From: Desulfovibrionales bacterium
GTDB taxonomy: Bacteria > Desulfobacterota > Desulfovibrionia > Desulfovibrionales > Desulfonatronaceae
Direction of reading: 5' to 3'
Assembly: GCA_007693505.1 (NCBI GenBank)
Contig: REDL01000067.1
Location: 1-54,540, forward strand
DNA length: 54,540 bases
Positions 8,660-18,752 of this stretch are shown one piece after another (positions within the stretch are counted from its first letter, which is position 1; every line of letters starts with the position of its first letter). The notes beneath the pieces are model-generated. The model did not search any database. It saw only the letters and a list, made by a program, of their open reading frames with translations, and was not told where the DNA came from. A program made the translations under genes and the position numbers.

Positions 8660-10759
8660 TCAGGAGCGCTCGTGCTTATCCGGTTCTTCCAGGGTGAAAT
8701 CATCCGCGTCGTCCTCCGAAGGCTGTTTGCCGTGGGGCTGCTCACTCGAAGGTTGATTTTCCGAAGCTTGCTTCTCTGGAGACGTTGTGTCTGGTTCCGG
8801 CTTGTCCGAAGATTGATTGTCCGGAGATTCTTTCTCAGGCATCTCCTCAGAGGATGGCCCAGCTTGCTCCGATGCAGTCTCCTGTGACGTCTCAGCAGCG
8901 GGTTTGGGCGAAGATTCGGAAGCAGAGCTCCCCTCTGAATGGACCTTGGCTGCAACATTCATCGGTGGCAATGGTTTGCCCTCCATCAACCGGGTAATGT
9001 CCTCTCCGCTGATGGTCTCCCGCTCCAGCAGAGCATTGGCCATGGCGTGCAGGTGTTCGATATTCTTTTCCAGCAGCTGCCTGGCCTTGGCATGGGCCCT
9101 GGAGACAAAGCCTTTGATCTCGGCGTCGATCAACTGCGCGGTCTGTTCACTATAGTCCTTGTTATGGCCGATTTCCCGGCCCAGGAAGACATGATCGTTG
9201 TTTTCACCAAGAGAAAGCGGCCCCAAGGTGTCGCTCATGCCCCATTGGCAGACCATCTTTCGGGCCATCTTGGTGGCCCGCTCGATGTCGTTGCCCGCAC
9301 CGGTGGTCAATTGGTCAAAAATGATTTCCTCGGCAACCCGACCGGCCAGCAACACGGCCAGGGTCTTTTCCAGGTATGTCCGGCTGTAGTTGTGCCGGTC
9401 GTCCTCCGGCAGCTGCATGGTCACACCCAGGGCCATGCCTCGGGGGATGATGGACACCTTGTGCACCGGATCCGTGCCGGGCAGCAGCCGGGCCACCAGG
9501 GCGTGGCCGGCCTCATGGTACGCAGTGGTCTTCTTCTCGTCTTCGCTGAGAATCATGCTCCGTCGCTCTTTGCCCATCAGCAGCTTGTCCTTGGCTTCCT
9601 CAAAGTCCAGCATGTCCAGCTGTTCCTTGCCCTTGCGGGCCGCGTGCAGGGCCGCCTCGTTGACCAGGTTTTCCAGGTCAGCTCCGGACATGCCCGGCGT
9701 TCCCTTGGCCAGCAGTTCCAGATCAACTCCTTTTGCCAGCGGTGAGCGCTTGGCATGAACCTGCAGAATCCGCGCCCGTCCCCGCAGGTCTGGCGCCGGA
9801 ACCACCACCTGACGATCAAACCGGCCTGGACGCAACAGCGCAGGATCCAGAACGTCAGGACGGTTGGTGGCGGCGATCAGGATGACGCCTTCATTGGACT
9901 CAAAACCGTCCATTTCCACGAGCATCTGGTTCAACGTCTGCTCCCGCTCGTCATGCCCGCCGCCCAGTCCGGCTCCCCGCTGCCGCCCCACGGCATCGAT
10001 CTCATCGATAAAGATCAAGCATGGTGCGTTTTTCTTGCCCTGGGTAAAGAGATCCCGAACCCGGGCAGCTCCAACCCCAACGAACATTTCCACAAAGTCC
10101 GAGCCGGAAATGGAAAAAAATGGAACCCCAGCCTCCCCGGCCACGGCCCTGGCCAGCAGGGTCTTGCCGGTACCCGGCGAGCCCACCAACAGGACGCCTT
10201 TGGGGATGCGCCCACCCAGCCGAGTGAACTTTTTCGGCTCCCGAAGAAATTCCACCACTTCCATCAGCTCGTCCTTGGCCTCGTCCACTCCGGCCACATC
10301 CTCAAAGGTGACCTTGGTGGATTCCTCGCTGAGCATCTTGGCCCTGGACCGGCCAAACGACATGGCCCGCCCACCGCCGGACTGCATCTGACGCATGAAA
10401 AAAATCCAGACTCCGATCAGCAACAAAAAGGGGAACCAGGAAATCAATACCGTGAAGTACCAGGGGGATGTATCTTCCGGCTCGCCCACCACACGCACAT
10501 TGTTGTCCAGCAGGATCGAGACCAATTCCGGATCATTTGGGTTGAAGGAGACAAAACGCTGCTCATTGAGCAACACCCCCTGGATCCTCTGGCCCTGGAT
10601 CTTGACTTCGGTGACCTCCCCATTTTGAATCCGGGTCAGCAACTCGCTGTAGCTCAGACGCTGTTCCTGGGCTGGCGGCTGACTGAACATGTTGAACAGC
10701 ACTACCATGACCACAGAAATAGTGGCCCAGAGCAGCAAATTCTTGGAAAAATTATTCAA
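8660..10759 (-). CDS. ftsH: ATP-dependent zinc metalloprotease FtsH
   Basis: FtsH is the membrane-anchored AAA+ protease that degrades misassembled membrane proteins and some regulators. Two membrane segments (about residues 8-25 and 103-122) flank a periplasmic domain. Walker A GSPGTGKT lies at 193-200, Walker B FIDEID and the second region of homology follow, and the zinc motif HEAGH is at about 415-419. A TTG start at 10759 is chosen because GGAGG lies eight bases before it and the protein then begins [10 protein letters not shown], as in homologues. The C-terminus carries an unusually long tail of about 90 residues rich in Ser, Glu, Pro and Gln, probably unstructured. It leads the ftsH-folP-cdaA-cdaR-glmM run. 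Confidence 0.95.
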   Translation of the reverse strand: MNNFSKNLLLWATISVVMVVLFNMFSQPPAQEQRLSYSELLTRIQNGEVTEVKIQGQRIQGVLLNEQRFVSFNPNDPELVSILLDNNVRVVGEPEDTSPWYFTVLISWFPFLLLIGVWIFFMRQMQSGGGRAMSFGRSRAKMLSEESTKVTFEDVAGVDEAKDELMEVVEFLREPKKFTRLGGRIPKGVLLVGSPGTGKTLLARAVAGEAGVPFFSISGSDFVEMFVGVGAARVRDLFTQGKKNAPCLIFIDEIDAVGRQRGAGLGGGHDEREQTLNQMLVEMDGFESNEGVILIAATNRPDVLDPALLRPGRFDRQVVVPAPDLRGRARILQVHAKRSPLAKGVDLELLAKGTPGMSGADLENLVNEAALHAARKGKEQLDMLDFEEAKDKLLMGKERRSMILSEDEKKTTAYHEAGHALVARLLPGTDPVHKVSIIPRGMALGVTMQLPEDDRHNYSRTYLEKTLAVLLAGRVAEEIIFDQLTTGAGNDIERATKMARKMVCQWGMSDTLGPLSLGENNDHVFLGREIGHNKDYSEQTAQLIDAEIKGFVSRAHAKARQLLEKNIEHLHAMANALLERETISGEDITRLMEGKPLPPMNVAAKVHSEGSSASESSPKPAAETSQETASEQAGPSSEEMPEKESPDNQSSDKPEPDTTSPEKQASENQPSSEQPHGKQPSEDDADDFTLEEPDKHERS

Positions 10760-10912
10760 TGCGGATTCCTCCAATATCAGTTTATCGCTTCAAAAGCGTT
10801 GTGGATTGTAAAAACCGAACCAGGATGTATGCAGCCATCCGCCTTGGATGCTGTCCATCTCCTGAGCATCGTGACGAAAAAAAATTGATGGCCATAAGCG
10901 TCTCGATCCCCT
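10760..10912. other. Spacer upstream of ftsH
   Basis: This stretch must contain the ftsH promoter and leader. I see no clear sigma-32 or sigma-70 consensus and no reading frame worth calling. Confidence 0.35.
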
Positions 10913-11179
10913 TCATGTCGCAATCACCAGATGGACTCCAGTCGCTCGATATCCGGTGCCGACGTGCATGACAATTTCAGAGTCGGGGCACCACAGGCCG
11001 CCATCCCGTGGAAATTTCCGAACCAAATGATATACGCCCTGTGGATCAACTTCCTTTGGCATGCCATTCCCGGCCGCAGAAAACCATTCTCGTGCTTGCG
11101 GATCAGGATCGAAATGGCTACAAGATGCATCTGGTTGCCCAGCTTGCGGCAAATTCAAGCAAGGGAAGCGTTTCGTCAC
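10913..11179 (-). CDS. Possible small hypothetical protein overlapping tRNA-Sec
   Basis: An 88-codon frame with reasonable codon choice for this genome ends with CPDSEIVMHVGTGYRATGVH. It contains three scattered cysteines and the phrase DPQGVYHLVRKFPRDGGLWC, which looks protein-like, but I recognise no family. The only available start is a GTG inside the tRNA-Sec gene on the other strand, so the real gene, if any, either starts later at ATG (codon 39) or is a truncated remnant. The frame is kept because nothing else explains the stretch; random occurrence is quite possible. Confidence 0.25.
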   Translation of the reverse strand: MTKRFPCLNLPQAGQPDASCSHFDPDPQAREWFSAAGNGMPKEVDPQGVYHLVRKFPRDGGLWCPDSEIVMHVGTGYRATGVHLVIAT

Positions 11180-11257
11180 CGGTGTGGCGCCTGGACTTCA
11201 AATCCAGTGGACGGTCGAGAGGTCGTCGGTAGGTTCGACTCCTATACGCTTCCGCCA
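11164..11257 (+). tRNA. selC: tRNA-Sec (anticodon TCA)
   Basis: The 94-nt sequence has the selenocysteine-specific architecture: an 8-bp acceptor stem (GGAAGCGT with ACGCTTCC), the anticodon loop CTTCAAA giving TCA, a long variable arm (GGACGGTCGAGAGGTCGTC region), the T-loop GGTTCGACTCC and an encoded 3' CCA. D-loop and anticodon-arm text (CCGGTGTGGCGCCTGGACTTC) follows the known bacterial selC pattern. It shows that the organism reads UGA as selenocysteine, so internal TGA codons elsewhere in the genome should not be read as stops automatically. Confidence 0.95.
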
Positions 11258-11339
11258 CATTCCTCTCCGCCCCGATCTTCCCCATCACGGTACCGCGACA
11301 GCCCCCCTTCTCGGCTTCGCTGCAGATTTCCAAAACCGT

Positions 11340-12749
11340 TCATTCCGAAGAGCGAATCTCTCGCAACCATGCCTGAAGATCGGCGATCTGACCTCGGACC
11401 GGAACCTCTCCCGTACCCCCTGGTGCACTGCGCCGGGCCACGGCCTGTTGGTAGTCCAGGGCGCTGAAGACGTCCTTGTTGATCAATGGCGAGAACCTCC
11501 GCAGTTCCTCCAGGGACAGTTCCTCCAGCCCTCGTTCTTGCGCCTCGGCAAAAGCCACCGCTCGCCCTACGGCATGGTGGGCGTCGCGAAAAGCCAGCCC
11601 CTTGCCCACTAAATAGTCGGCCAGTTCCGTGGCGTTGAGAAAGCCCTGACGCAACATTGCCAGCATCCGTTCGGGAACAAAGCCCATCTCGGCCATCATC
11701 GCGGCCATCAACCGCAACGAGGCGGAAACCGTCCTGTCCGTGTCGAAAAACGGCTCCTTGTCTTCCTGCAAGTCCCGATTATAGGTCAGCGGAAGGCCCT
11801 TGACCAGGGTCAACAAGGCGGTCAAGTCGCCGTAAACCCGTCCGGTTTTGCCGCGCATCAGCTCGGCAACATCCGGATTTTTCTTCTGGGGCATGATGCT
11901 CGATCCGGTGGCAAAAGCGTCCGGCAGGCGGACGAAACCAAAAGCCGGATTGGCCCAGAGGATCAGTTCCTCGCAAAGCCGGGAAAGGTGGGCCATGATC
12001 ACGGAAGCGCAGAATACGGACTCCATGACAAAGTCCCGGTCGGCCACCGCATCCATGCTGTTGGTGAACATTCCTGGAAATCCCACCTCCCTGGCAACCA
12101 TGGCCGGGTCGATGGGATAGGTGGTGCCGGCAAGGGCCGCGGCCCCCAGCGGACTGACCCGAACCCGTTGACGGGCATCGGCGATCCGGTCGAAATCCCG
12201 GCGAAACATCCAGGCGTAGGCCAGCAGATGCTGGGCCAGGCTGACCGGTTGAGCCGGTTGCAAGTGTGTGCAGCCGGGCAGCAGGGTCCGGACGTGCTCC
12301 GCGGCCCGGTTGACCAGCACATCAATGAGCTCCACAAGGCAAGCTTGCCACTGCGTCAGTGCCTCGTCGACATGCAGCCGGAAGCCCAGGGCCACCTGGT
12401 CGTTGCGGCTTCGTCCGGTGTGCAGGCGCTTGCCGGCCTCTCCGATCAGCTCGGTCAAGCGGGCCTCGATATTCATGTGCACGTCTTCCAACTCGTCACG
12501 CCAGACGAATGTCCCGGTCGCAACCTCGGCTTCCACCTGACGCAACCCCTCGACAATGGCCTCCACATCCTTGGGTCTGAGTACCCCCTGTCGGCCCAGC
12601 ATCCGGGCATGGGCCATGGAGCCCCGAATATCCTGGGAGGCCAAACGTCGATCCGCCTGAACCGAAGCCGTGTATTCCTCCACAAGCCGGTTCGTGGCTG
12701 TTTCGAATCGTCCGCCCCACAATTTACCAGGGGATTCTTTTCCAGACAT
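11340..12749 (-). CDS. argH: Argininosuccinate lyase
   Basis: ArgH cleaves argininosuccinate to arginine and fumarate. The 469-residue protein starts [14 protein letters not shown], contains TGRSRNDQV in the middle, [11 protein letters not shown], and the fumarase/aspartase superfamily signature [12 protein letters not shown]. All are intact. Its ATG overlaps the argG stop codon by one base (TAATG), so the two are translationally coupled. It is the last gene of the argF-argG-argH group. Confidence 0.97.
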   Translation of the reverse strand: MSGKESPGKLWGGRFETATNRLVEEYTASVQADRRLASQDIRGSMAHARMLGRQGVLRPKDVEAIVEGLRQVEAEVATGTFVWRDELEDVHMNIEARLTELIGEAGKRLHTGRSRNDQVALGFRLHVDEALTQWQACLVELIDVLVNRAAEHVRTLLPGCTHLQPAQPVSLAQHLLAYAWMFRRDFDRIADARQRVRVSPLGAAALAGTTYPIDPAMVAREVGFPGMFTNSMDAVADRDFVMESVFCASVIMAHLSRLCEELILWANPAFGFVRLPDAFATGSSIMPQKKNPDVAELMRGKTGRVYGDLTALLTLVKGLPLTYNRDLQEDKEPFFDTDRTVSASLRLMAAMMAEMGFVPERMLAMLRQGFLNATELADYLVGKGLAFRDAHHAVGRAVAFAEAQERGLEELSLEELRRFSPLINKDVFSALDYQQAVARRSAPGGTGEVPVRGQIADLQAWLREIRSSE

Positions 12750-13942
12750 TATTGATTCCAGGCCCGTAGCCGCAGGGCATTCAGCCGGATGAAGCCAGCC
12801 GCGTCGGCCTGATCATAGACCATGTCCTGCTCAAAGGTGGCCAGTTCCGGGTTGTACAGGGAGGCGTCCGACTTGCGGCCCAGGACCGAGACCGAACCTT
12901 TATACAGCTTGAGGCGCACGGTTCCCCGGACCCGTTCCTGGGTCTTGTCGATAAAGGCCTGCAGGGCCTCTCGCTCCGGAGCAAACCAGAATCCGTTGTA
13001 GACCATGGCCGCGTATTGCGGGATGAGTTGGTCACGCAAGCGCATGGTTTCCCGGTCCATGGTCAACCCTTCCAGGTCACGGTGCGCGGCCTGCAGAATC
13101 GTTCCTCCCGGCGTTTCGTAGACACCGCGGGATTTCATGCCCACAAAACGGCTCTCCACCATGTCCACGCGTCCGATGCCGTGCCGCCCGCCCAAAATAT
13201 TCAATTCCGCCATGATTTCCGCGGGGCTCAACTCCCTCCCATTGAGGGCCACCGGGTTGCCGGCAACAAAGTCGATGGTGGCAGTCTCCGGCTGATCCGG
13301 GGCCTGTTCCGGCGCAACGCACATCATGTACGTGTGCGGCCCGGGTTCGGCCCAGGGGTCTTCCAGCTCACCGCCTTCAAAGGAAAGATGCAACAGATTG
13401 CCGTCGCAGGAATAGGGCTTGTCCTTGGTCACGGTCACGGGAATATCGTGTTTCCGGGCATAGTCGACACAGTCCGTGCGGGAACAGAGATCCCACTCCC
13501 GCCAGGGAGCGATGGTTCTGATGCTCTTGTCCAGGGCCGCCGCGGTCAGCTCGAAGCGAACCTGGTCATTGCCCTTGCCGGTGGCTCCGTGGGCAATGGC
13601 CTGGGCGCCTTCGGCCCGGGCGATCTCCACCATCCTCTTGGCGATCAGCGGACGGGCAATGGAGGTACCCAGCAAATATCGGCCCTCGTACACCGCATTG
13701 GCCCGCATCATCGGAAAGATGTATTCCCGGGCAAACTCTTCCCGCAGGTCCTCCACATAGGCTTTGGCCGCCCCGGTTTCCAGCGCCCGGCGCTCCACGC
13801 CGGAAAGGTCCTCACCCTGCCCCAGGTCCGCGGTAAAGGCGATCACCTTGCAGGAATAGGTTTCCTTGATCCATTTCAAAATGACCGACGTATCCAGGCC
13901 GCCGGAGTAGGCCAAAACCACCGTATCAATGTGTTGCTGCAT
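12749..13942 (-). CDS. argG: Argininosuccinate synthase
   Basis: ArgG joins citrulline and aspartate using ATP. The PP-loop [12 protein letters not shown] lies at residues 11-22 and the [13 protein letters not shown] motif follows, both invariant in the family. The length of 397 residues is standard. It is immediately upstream of argH and about 185 bp downstream of argF; the argF-argG gap carries a diverged copy of the dispersed repeat. Confidence 0.97.
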   Translation of the reverse strand: MQQHIDTVVLAYSGGLDTSVILKWIKETYSCKVIAFTADLGQGEDLSGVERRALETGAAKAYVEDLREEFAREYIFPMMRANAVYEGRYLLGTSIARPLIAKRMVEIARAEGAQAIAHGATGKGNDQVRFELTAAALDKSIRTIAPWREWDLCSRTDCVDYARKHDIPVTVTKDKPYSCDGNLLHLSFEGGELEDPWAEPGPHTYMMCVAPEQAPDQPETATIDFVAGNPVALNGRELSPAEIMAELNILGGRHGIGRVDMVESRFVGMKSRGVYETPGGTILQAAHRDLEGLTMDRETMRLRDQLIPQYAAMVYNGFWFAPEREALQAFIDKTQERVRGTVRLKLYKGSVSVLGRKSDASLYNPELATFEQDMVYDQADAAGFIRLNALRLRAWNQ

Positions 13943-13979
13943 TGCTGAATATCCGTCCTGTCATATGACACTGAAGTTG

Positions 13980-14127
13980 GCTCAATGATGAAAATTTTTA
14001 TCCACGGTCCGTTCAAAATTCCCAGGAGCGAAGTACAATGGACCGACAAAAATCAAAACGTTTTTTCGGCCATGAAGGTTTGCACGGCCCACGCAACTGT
14101 CCTGAGTTTTTCAACGGATAGTCGGAG
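13980..14127 (-). repeat. Diverged relative of the dispersed ~160-bp element (behind argF)
   Basis: Only the two edges match the other copies. On the + strand these are ATCCACGGTCCGTTCAAAATT followed by CCCAGGAG at one end and GAGTTTTTCAACGGAT at the other; the central CCGGCAC...GTGCCGG part is replaced by unrelated sequence. As with the other copies it starts directly behind a stop codon, here that of argF, in the direction of transcription. It could be an old, rearranged copy or a shorter sub-type. Confidence 0.5.
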
Positions 14128-15030
14128 TTATTCCGCGAAAACCCACTCCAGCAAGGCCTTTTGCATATGCAGTCGATTTTCGGCCTGGTCCCAGACCAGG
14201 GAGGCCTCGCTTTCCATGACCTCGTCGGTGATCTCTTCGCCGCGCTTTGCCGGAAGGCAGTGCAGGACCTTGCAGTCCGGCCGGGCCAGGGCCAAGAGCC
14301 GGGAATTGACCTGAAAGGGTGCAAAAACTTCCCGGCGATCTTCAGCGGCATCCTCCTGCCCCATGGAGGCCCAGACATCGGTATTCACATAGTGCGCCTC
14401 ACTCACCGCTTCCTTGGGATCGTGGGTCACCACCACGTTGGCCCCGTTCTCCCGGGCATCCTGCAAGACCTCCGGATTCGGTTCGTATCCTGCCGGAACG
14501 GCCAAATACAATGAAAACGGGAAGTGCACGGCCGCATGCAACCAGGAGTTGGCCATATTGTTCCCATCACCGACCCAGGCAATCTTCAGGCTCGGGATGT
14601 CCGGGGTCTGCTCGAAAATGGTCAGCATGTCGCTCATGACCTGGCATGGGTGGTGCAGATCGGTCAGGGCGTTGACCACCGGAATCCCGCCCATGGACGC
14701 CAACTCGTCCAGCACCTCTTGGGCAAACGTCCGGACCACGACGCCCTGGACATAGCGCCCAAAGACCCGGGCCGTATCCCTTAATGGCTCATTGCGTCCA
14801 AGCTGGGAGTCCTTGTTGGTCATGAACAGGACATTACCGCCCAAGTCGCGAATGGCCACCTCAAAAGATATCCGTGTCCGGGTCGAGGCTTTTTCAAACA
14901 GCAGGATCAGCGTCTTGCCGTCAAGAAGGGTCGATCGCCATGCAGATGTCTTGATTTCCTTGGCCCTGGTCAGCATGTTCCAGGCCTCGGACCGCTTCAA
15001 GTCGGTGATTTGCAAAAAATGTCGAGCCAT
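14128..15030 (-). CDS. argF: Ornithine carbamoyltransferase
   Basis: The enzyme makes citrulline from ornithine and carbamoyl phosphate. The carbamoyl-phosphate loop STRTR, the HPCQ motif and the ornithine-site HCLPA are all present. The start chosen is MARHFLQITDL with GAGG upstream, giving 300 residues as is usual; a longer in-frame start at 15114 adds 28 unconserved residues. Together with argG and argH it completes the last three steps of arginine synthesis. Confidence 0.95.
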   Translation of the reverse strand: MARHFLQITDLKRSEAWNMLTRAKEIKTSAWRSTLLDGKTLILLFEKASTRTRISFEVAIRDLGGNVLFMTNKDSQLGRNEPLRDTARVFGRYVQGVVVRTFAQEVLDELASMGGIPVVNALTDLHHPCQVMSDMLTIFEQTPDIPSLKIAWVGDGNNMANSWLHAAVHFPFSLYLAVPAGYEPNPEVLQDARENGANVVVTHDPKEAVSEAHYVNTDVWASMGQEDAAEDRREVFAPFQVNSRLLALARPDCKVLHCLPAKRGEEITDEVMESEASLVWDQAENRLHMQKALLEWVFAE

Positions 15031-15320
15031 CTCGTCCTCACGCACGCCCCAAAGGGATTCAAGGTAATAAGACCCCTCGACCCGGTCCACACCGTGAACA
15101 CGCGTCAGGAGCACCTCTTGCGGAAAGAAAAATGTTGAGCATAGCCTGGGGATTTGCCGGTGTAAAGAAGCAAATCCACTGAACGGCCAAGGCTTCTGAA
15201 CCGCATGGCACCAGTCTCAGCCTTTTCAGAGAAACCCCAGCCAAGCGGTTGCCCAGCGGCACCCCATGGCCTTGCGACAGAGCCCCTGCACGGCATCCCT
15301 CCATCCCTGCCAACAAGACA
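15031..15320. other. argF upstream region
   Basis: It should contain the argF promoter and possibly an ArgR operator, but I found no convincing ARG-box pair or promoter. No gene is recognised. Confidence 0.35.
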
Positions 15321-15356
15321 GAAAAAAGGGCTCATCCCCACATTGAGGATGAGCCC
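15321..15356 (-). terminator. Intrinsic terminator downstream of the diguanylate cyclase
   Basis: A 10-bp stem (GGGCTCATCC / GGATGAGCCC) with a 9-base loop is followed on the minus strand by TTTTTTC. This is a textbook Rho-independent terminator for the transcript coming from 17059. Confidence 0.85.
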
Positions 15357-15414
15357 GTCAAGACCATGCAGACACAGAGTCGCAGCCGGCGCCTTGCCGT
15401 TCCGCTTAGCTGAG

Positions 15415-15574
15415 CGCTGAAAGAGTCCTGATCCGTAGTCCGTTCAAATATCCCAAGTGCACGGAGCAATCCGGCGCGTAATAAAGAGTCTCGTGATGAA
15501 ATACGAGAATGCGTCTTTGACAAAAGCACGTGCCGGAGCAACGGGCCAGCAATTGGAAGGTTCTCAACGGGCGG
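15415..15574 (-). repeat. Dispersed ~160-bp element, copy 2 (behind the diguanylate cyclase)
   Basis: It carries the same ordered blocks as copies 1 and 3: CTGAAAGAGTCCTGATCCG, CCGTTCAAATATCCCAAG, GGAGCAATCCGGC, CGAGAATGCG, TTTGACAAAAGC, then ACGTGCCGGAGCAAC and a closing GGTTCTCAACGG. The outer ends are roughly complementary (GAAAGAGTCC versus GGTTCTCAACG), like terminal inverted repeats. It lies between the gene's stop codon and its terminator. Confidence 0.8.
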
Positions 15575-17059
15575 TTAGGCATATTGGCGACACTCCTCCT
15601 CACCTTCCACTTCCCCGGCCAAGCAGACCATATTGCGACCACCGGCCTTGGCTCGGTAAAGAGCAGCGTCAGCCTGCGCGAAAAGATCGACATCCCGGGC
15701 AAACAAGCCTGTTTCGAGGGAGGCAATGCCGATGCTGGCCGTGACCTTGAAAAATTTCCCTTTATAGTGAAAACGACGCTTGGCAATGGCTATACGCAGT
15801 CGCTCAGCCAGAAACCAGGCCTGTTCCTCCGTCGTATGCGAAAGCAGCATGACAAACTCCTCACCGCCAAACCTGGCGGCCAAATCCGAACTGCGCAGCA
15901 TTTCCTGCAACAGCCTCCCGATTTCCTGAAGCACCATATCGCCGGCCTGGTGGCCATATGTATCATTGACCCGCTTGAAATGGTCCAGGTCCATGATCAT
16001 CAGGGTCAATGGAATGCGGTACCGCTGATGGCGCTTGAGCTCTTGAATCATCCGTTCGTCAAAAAAATGACGATTGGGCAGTCGGGTCAGCGCATCTCGA
16101 TCCGCCCTGGTGCGCATCTCCCGAAAGAGCAATGCATTGCGCAGTGCCAGGGCCAGATGGTTCACGGCCGCCAAAATGGTCTGGAGGCGGTCGCGACCCA
16201 ACCGGGAAATTTTTTCCGAGGCAATACTGATGCACCCGAAACTTTTTCCACCAAAGCGCAAGGGCAACACCAGAACGGCCTCACTGGTGACCTCCTGCAG
16301 TTCCCCGGCCCCTTCCATCCTGGACATGAAGTTGACGTGGTAGTTGTCAATAGCTTCGTCAGCATGCTTCACCGCGCTTTGCAACAGAAAGGCAATCATC
16401 TTGTCCTGCATGATTTTGCCGGAATACTCATGAATGAATAATTCCGCTTCCAGACGATGTTCCTTGTCAGCTTGCCAGAATATGGCGTCCACACTTTTGA
16501 CCGGCAACAGGATCTGGAGATCCTGGTGGGCTTGATGCAAGATTTCAACAGGATCCAGGGAAAAACTTGCATTGGTGAGAATTTTATTAAAAAATTGTAG
16601 TAAATCAGCCTGGCGGGAAAGAATTTCTCGTTCCAGGCAGATTTCCTGGGCCATATGGTAAAGGTCCTTGTACATTCCTTGCGAATCTTGGAGTTGCCTG
16701 ACCAGTCGCTGGACCCGCTCCGGATCGAGAGGATACCGCAAAACCGCCGTGAAACCGGCATCAATAACCCGTTCCAGATCGGCCTGGGCCACTTCTGCGT
16801 CCAGGATGAGCACCCGCGGCAGGGATTCCTCCTGCTGAAGGCCGTCACGGACCAACGCATTGATCCGGCCATGCACCCCTCTCCAGGAGATCAAGGCCAT
16901 CAGCGGCGAATGGCTCCCGGATTGCTTTCCAGCCCCTGCGAAAGGGTGGCGCTCAAGAGATGATTCCGGACCAAGAATAGCCTGAATTTCCTCCTCTTGT
17001 CGCTGACTCAGCCCGACAGAGAGGATTGTGGCCTGATTCTGGGACTCGCTCATGCGCAT
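15575..17059 (-). CDS. GAF-GGDEF diguanylate cyclase with degenerate receiver-like N-terminus
   Basis: The 494-residue protein likely makes cyclic di-GMP. The C-terminal domain has RLPNRHFFDERM, DLDHFKRVND and the catalytic GGEEF. An RxxD inhibitory site (RSSD) lies five residues before GGEEF, so feedback inhibition is likely. A GAF-like sensor domain is in the middle (about 200-330). The N-terminal part, with RVLILDAEVAQ and a final Pro-rich strand, looks like a receiver fold without a clear phospho-acceptor site. The ATG at 17059 is chosen because AGGAG precedes it by eight bases; an ATG two codons later is also possible. The gene is monocistronic with its own terminator. Confidence 0.9.
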   Translation of the reverse strand: MRMSESQNQATILSVGLSQRQEEEIQAILGPESSLERHPFAGAGKQSGSHSPLMALISWRGVHGRINALVRDGLQQEESLPRVLILDAEVAQADLERVIDAGFTAVLRYPLDPERVQRLVRQLQDSQGMYKDLYHMAQEICLEREILSRQADLLQFFNKILTNASFSLDPVEILHQAHQDLQILLPVKSVDAIFWQADKEHRLEAELFIHEYSGKIMQDKMIAFLLQSAVKHADEAIDNYHVNFMSRMEGAGELQEVTSEAVLVLPLRFGGKSFGCISIASEKISRLGRDRLQTILAAVNHLALALRNALLFREMRTRADRDALTRLPNRHFFDERMIQELKRHQRYRIPLTLMIMDLDHFKRVNDTYGHQAGDMVLQEIGRLLQEMLRSSDLAARFGGEEFVMLLSHTTEEQAWFLAERLRIAIAKRRFHYKGKFFKVTASIGIASLETGLFARDVDLFAQADAALYRAKAGGRNMVCLAGEVEGEEECRQYA

Positions 17060-17195
17060 ATGGTGCACTCCTGGGTTATGGATCATGGCAGCTCACGCGG
17101 AGTATTTTGCAAAACCAAAGCCAACCCAGGAGATATGCTGAATATTCGCTGGACGCGTCCCTGAACATCCTCCTCACGCTCCATCCGCATACCAT

Positions 17196-17228
17196 CAAAA
17201 AGGGCCGTGAAGCATGCTTCACGGCCCT
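17196..17228 (-). terminator. Intrinsic terminator of the nif operon, behind nifB
   Basis: A perfect palindrome of 28 bases (AGGGCCGTGAAGCATG and its complement) is followed on the minus strand by TTTTTGATGG. It lies about 75 bp beyond the nifB stop and would end the nifH-to-nifB transcript. Confidence 0.85.
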
Positions 17229-17301
17229 GAACGGATCACAATACGTCAAAAAAATGCCGGATTTCAGTGTTGATGGATGCCCCCTCCAGGCGAGCGGGAC
17301 C

Positions 17302-18579
17302 TCAACCGCACCCCCCACCGTCGCCAGTGCACCCCATGGTTTGACAACCTTTCCCTTCGCGGCGGCGTTTGAATGCGCTCACATTGCCGCTGGTATAGAC
17401 GGCCTCAAGTCCTTCCTGGATAAAGCCGCTCATCTCCAAGGGGGTGATGCCCTCTTCACTGAGAATGGCCATGGGCGTATCGCCGACCCCGGAAACAAGA
17501 ACGGCCCGGCAGTCCTTGAGCAGTTCGGCCATATCGTACCAGCGCTTGGCGCCGCCCCCCTTGGGGGGGGCCTTCCGCACTTCCAGCATGGCATAGGTTC
17601 CGTTTTGCGGCCCCCAGATCTGAAAAGACGGTGCTTCGCCAAGGTGCTGATTGACCAACACGCCTTCCATGCTGGCCACGGCCACGAATGGTTTATCCAC
17701 AGTGCGCATGGGTGGCAATGTCTTGGAGCAGGAACTCAGACAGGAAGCGAGTTCCGAGGATTTGTCCTGGTCCAGGAGCCCCACTGCATCAGCCCGACAC
17801 CGCTTGCAGTGTCGCATCTGCGGCAGGTACGCTTCGGCCTTGCCGCGAATGATCTCCATTTCTTCCTTGCCAGGCTCGGGAACATCCTCAAAAATTGTTT
17901 CCGCCGTGGGATACAAAGGCATGCAGTTCAACAGGTCCACCCCGAGTTCACGCATCGTTACGGCGATGGCGTCAATATGCATGTCATTGACCCCTGGGGT
18001 GACAATGGTATTCACCTTGACGGTGATACCCCGTTCCTTGAGTCCCCGGATAGCCGCTTCCTGACGCTTCCACATCAGCTTGGCCGCTTCCAGACCACGA
18101 TAGATTTTCTTGCCGTCCCGCACCCAGGCATAGAATTCCTTGCCGATTTCCGGATCCACCGCATTCACGGTAATGGTCATGTGCGTGACACCAAATTCTT
18201 TGAGCGCATCCAGGTGGGCCGGGACCCCCAGGCCGTTGCTGGAAAGACAAAAAAGCATCTGGGGGAAGCGTTCCCGGATCAAACGCAGCGTCTCCAAGGT
18301 TTCGTCCGGATTGGCAAAAGGATCTCCCGGACCGGCGATGCCGACCACCGTGATGCGCGGTTCCTTTTCCAGAACCCGTGCCAGATATTCCAAAGCCTGG
18401 TAGGGCTTGAGCACCGCCGAGGTCACCCCCGGACGCGATTCGTTCATGCAATCGTACTTGCGGTTGCAGTAGTTGCACATGATGTTGCATTTGGGAGCCA
18501 CGGGAAGATGGATGCGTCCGCAGTCGCCCTTGGCTTTAACGTTGAAGCAGGGATGCTTGGTGGTATCTGGAGTGCTCAT
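17302..18579 (-). CDS. nifB: NifB: radical SAM FeMo-cofactor core synthase fused to a NifX/NafY-like domain
   Basis: NifB builds the 8Fe-9S-C core (NifB-co) of the nitrogenase cofactor. The radical SAM cluster motif CNIMCNYC lies at residues 31-38, preceded by HPCFN, and followed by GPGDPFAN and NAVDP, which are typical of NifB. Further cysteines (CKRCRAD) sit near residue 270. From about residue 300 on there is a second domain (VAVASMEGVLVNQHLGEAPSFQIW) of the NifX/NafY cofactor-binding family. The protein ends with a Cys/Gly-rich tail (GCTGDGGGCG). The gene is the last in the operon; the fused domain may substitute for a separate NifX, which is missing here. Confidence 0.95.
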   Translation of the reverse strand: MSTPDTTKHPCFNVKAKGDCGRIHLPVAPKCNIMCNYCNRKYDCMNESRPGVTSAVLKPYQALEYLARVLEKEPRITVVGIAGPGDPFANPDETLETLRLIRERFPQMLFCLSSNGLGVPAHLDALKEFGVTHMTITVNAVDPEIGKEFYAWVRDGKKIYRGLEAAKLMWKRQEAAIRGLKERGITVKVNTIVTPGVNDMHIDAIAVTMRELGVDLLNCMPLYPTAETIFEDVPEPGKEEMEIIRGKAEAYLPQMRHCKRCRADAVGLLDQDKSSELASCLSSCSKTLPPMRTVDKPFVAVASMEGVLVNQHLGEAPSFQIWGPQNGTYAMLEVRKAPPKGGGAKRWYDMAELLKDCRAVLVSGVGDTPMAILSEEGITPLEMSGFIQEGLEAVYTSGNVSAFKRRREGKGCQTMGCTGDGGGCG

Positions 18580-18604
18580 GGCTGCTATCCTTATGTATTT
18601 TGAA

Positions 18605-18744
18605 AAATTCAGGAGTCGAAATTCAGAATATTATGTCAATGATTTCCTGAAACGTTCGAATGGAATCCATGTTTCTCACGCTTCGCCCCGCCAGAACCTG
18701 ACTGTTCCTGTCTCCTGAATTCTGATTTCTGACTTCTGAATTCT
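18605..18744. repeat. Degenerate heptamer repeats in the nifN-nifB spacer
   Basis: On the minus strand, 18744 down to 18697 reads as successive seven-base units close to AGAANTC (AGAATTC, AGAAGTC, AGAAATC, AGAATTC, AGGAGAC). A second shorter run in the opposite orientation lies at 18605-18630 (AATTC, AGGAGTC, GAAATTC). The two runs could pair as an imperfect long hairpin between nifN and nifB. A related run lies at 22011-22073. Confidence 0.7.
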
Positions 18745-18752
18745 ACCCATCC

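Noticed and set aside
10880-10915. Reading the TGA at the end of the small ORF next to tRNA-Sec as selenocysteine
   Set aside because: The extension beyond the TGA has no similarity to any selenoprotein pattern, and no SECIS-like stem directly follows.
10931-11467. A 178-codon + strand frame
   Set aside because: It runs through the tRNA-Sec gene and into argH and has no recognisable protein features.
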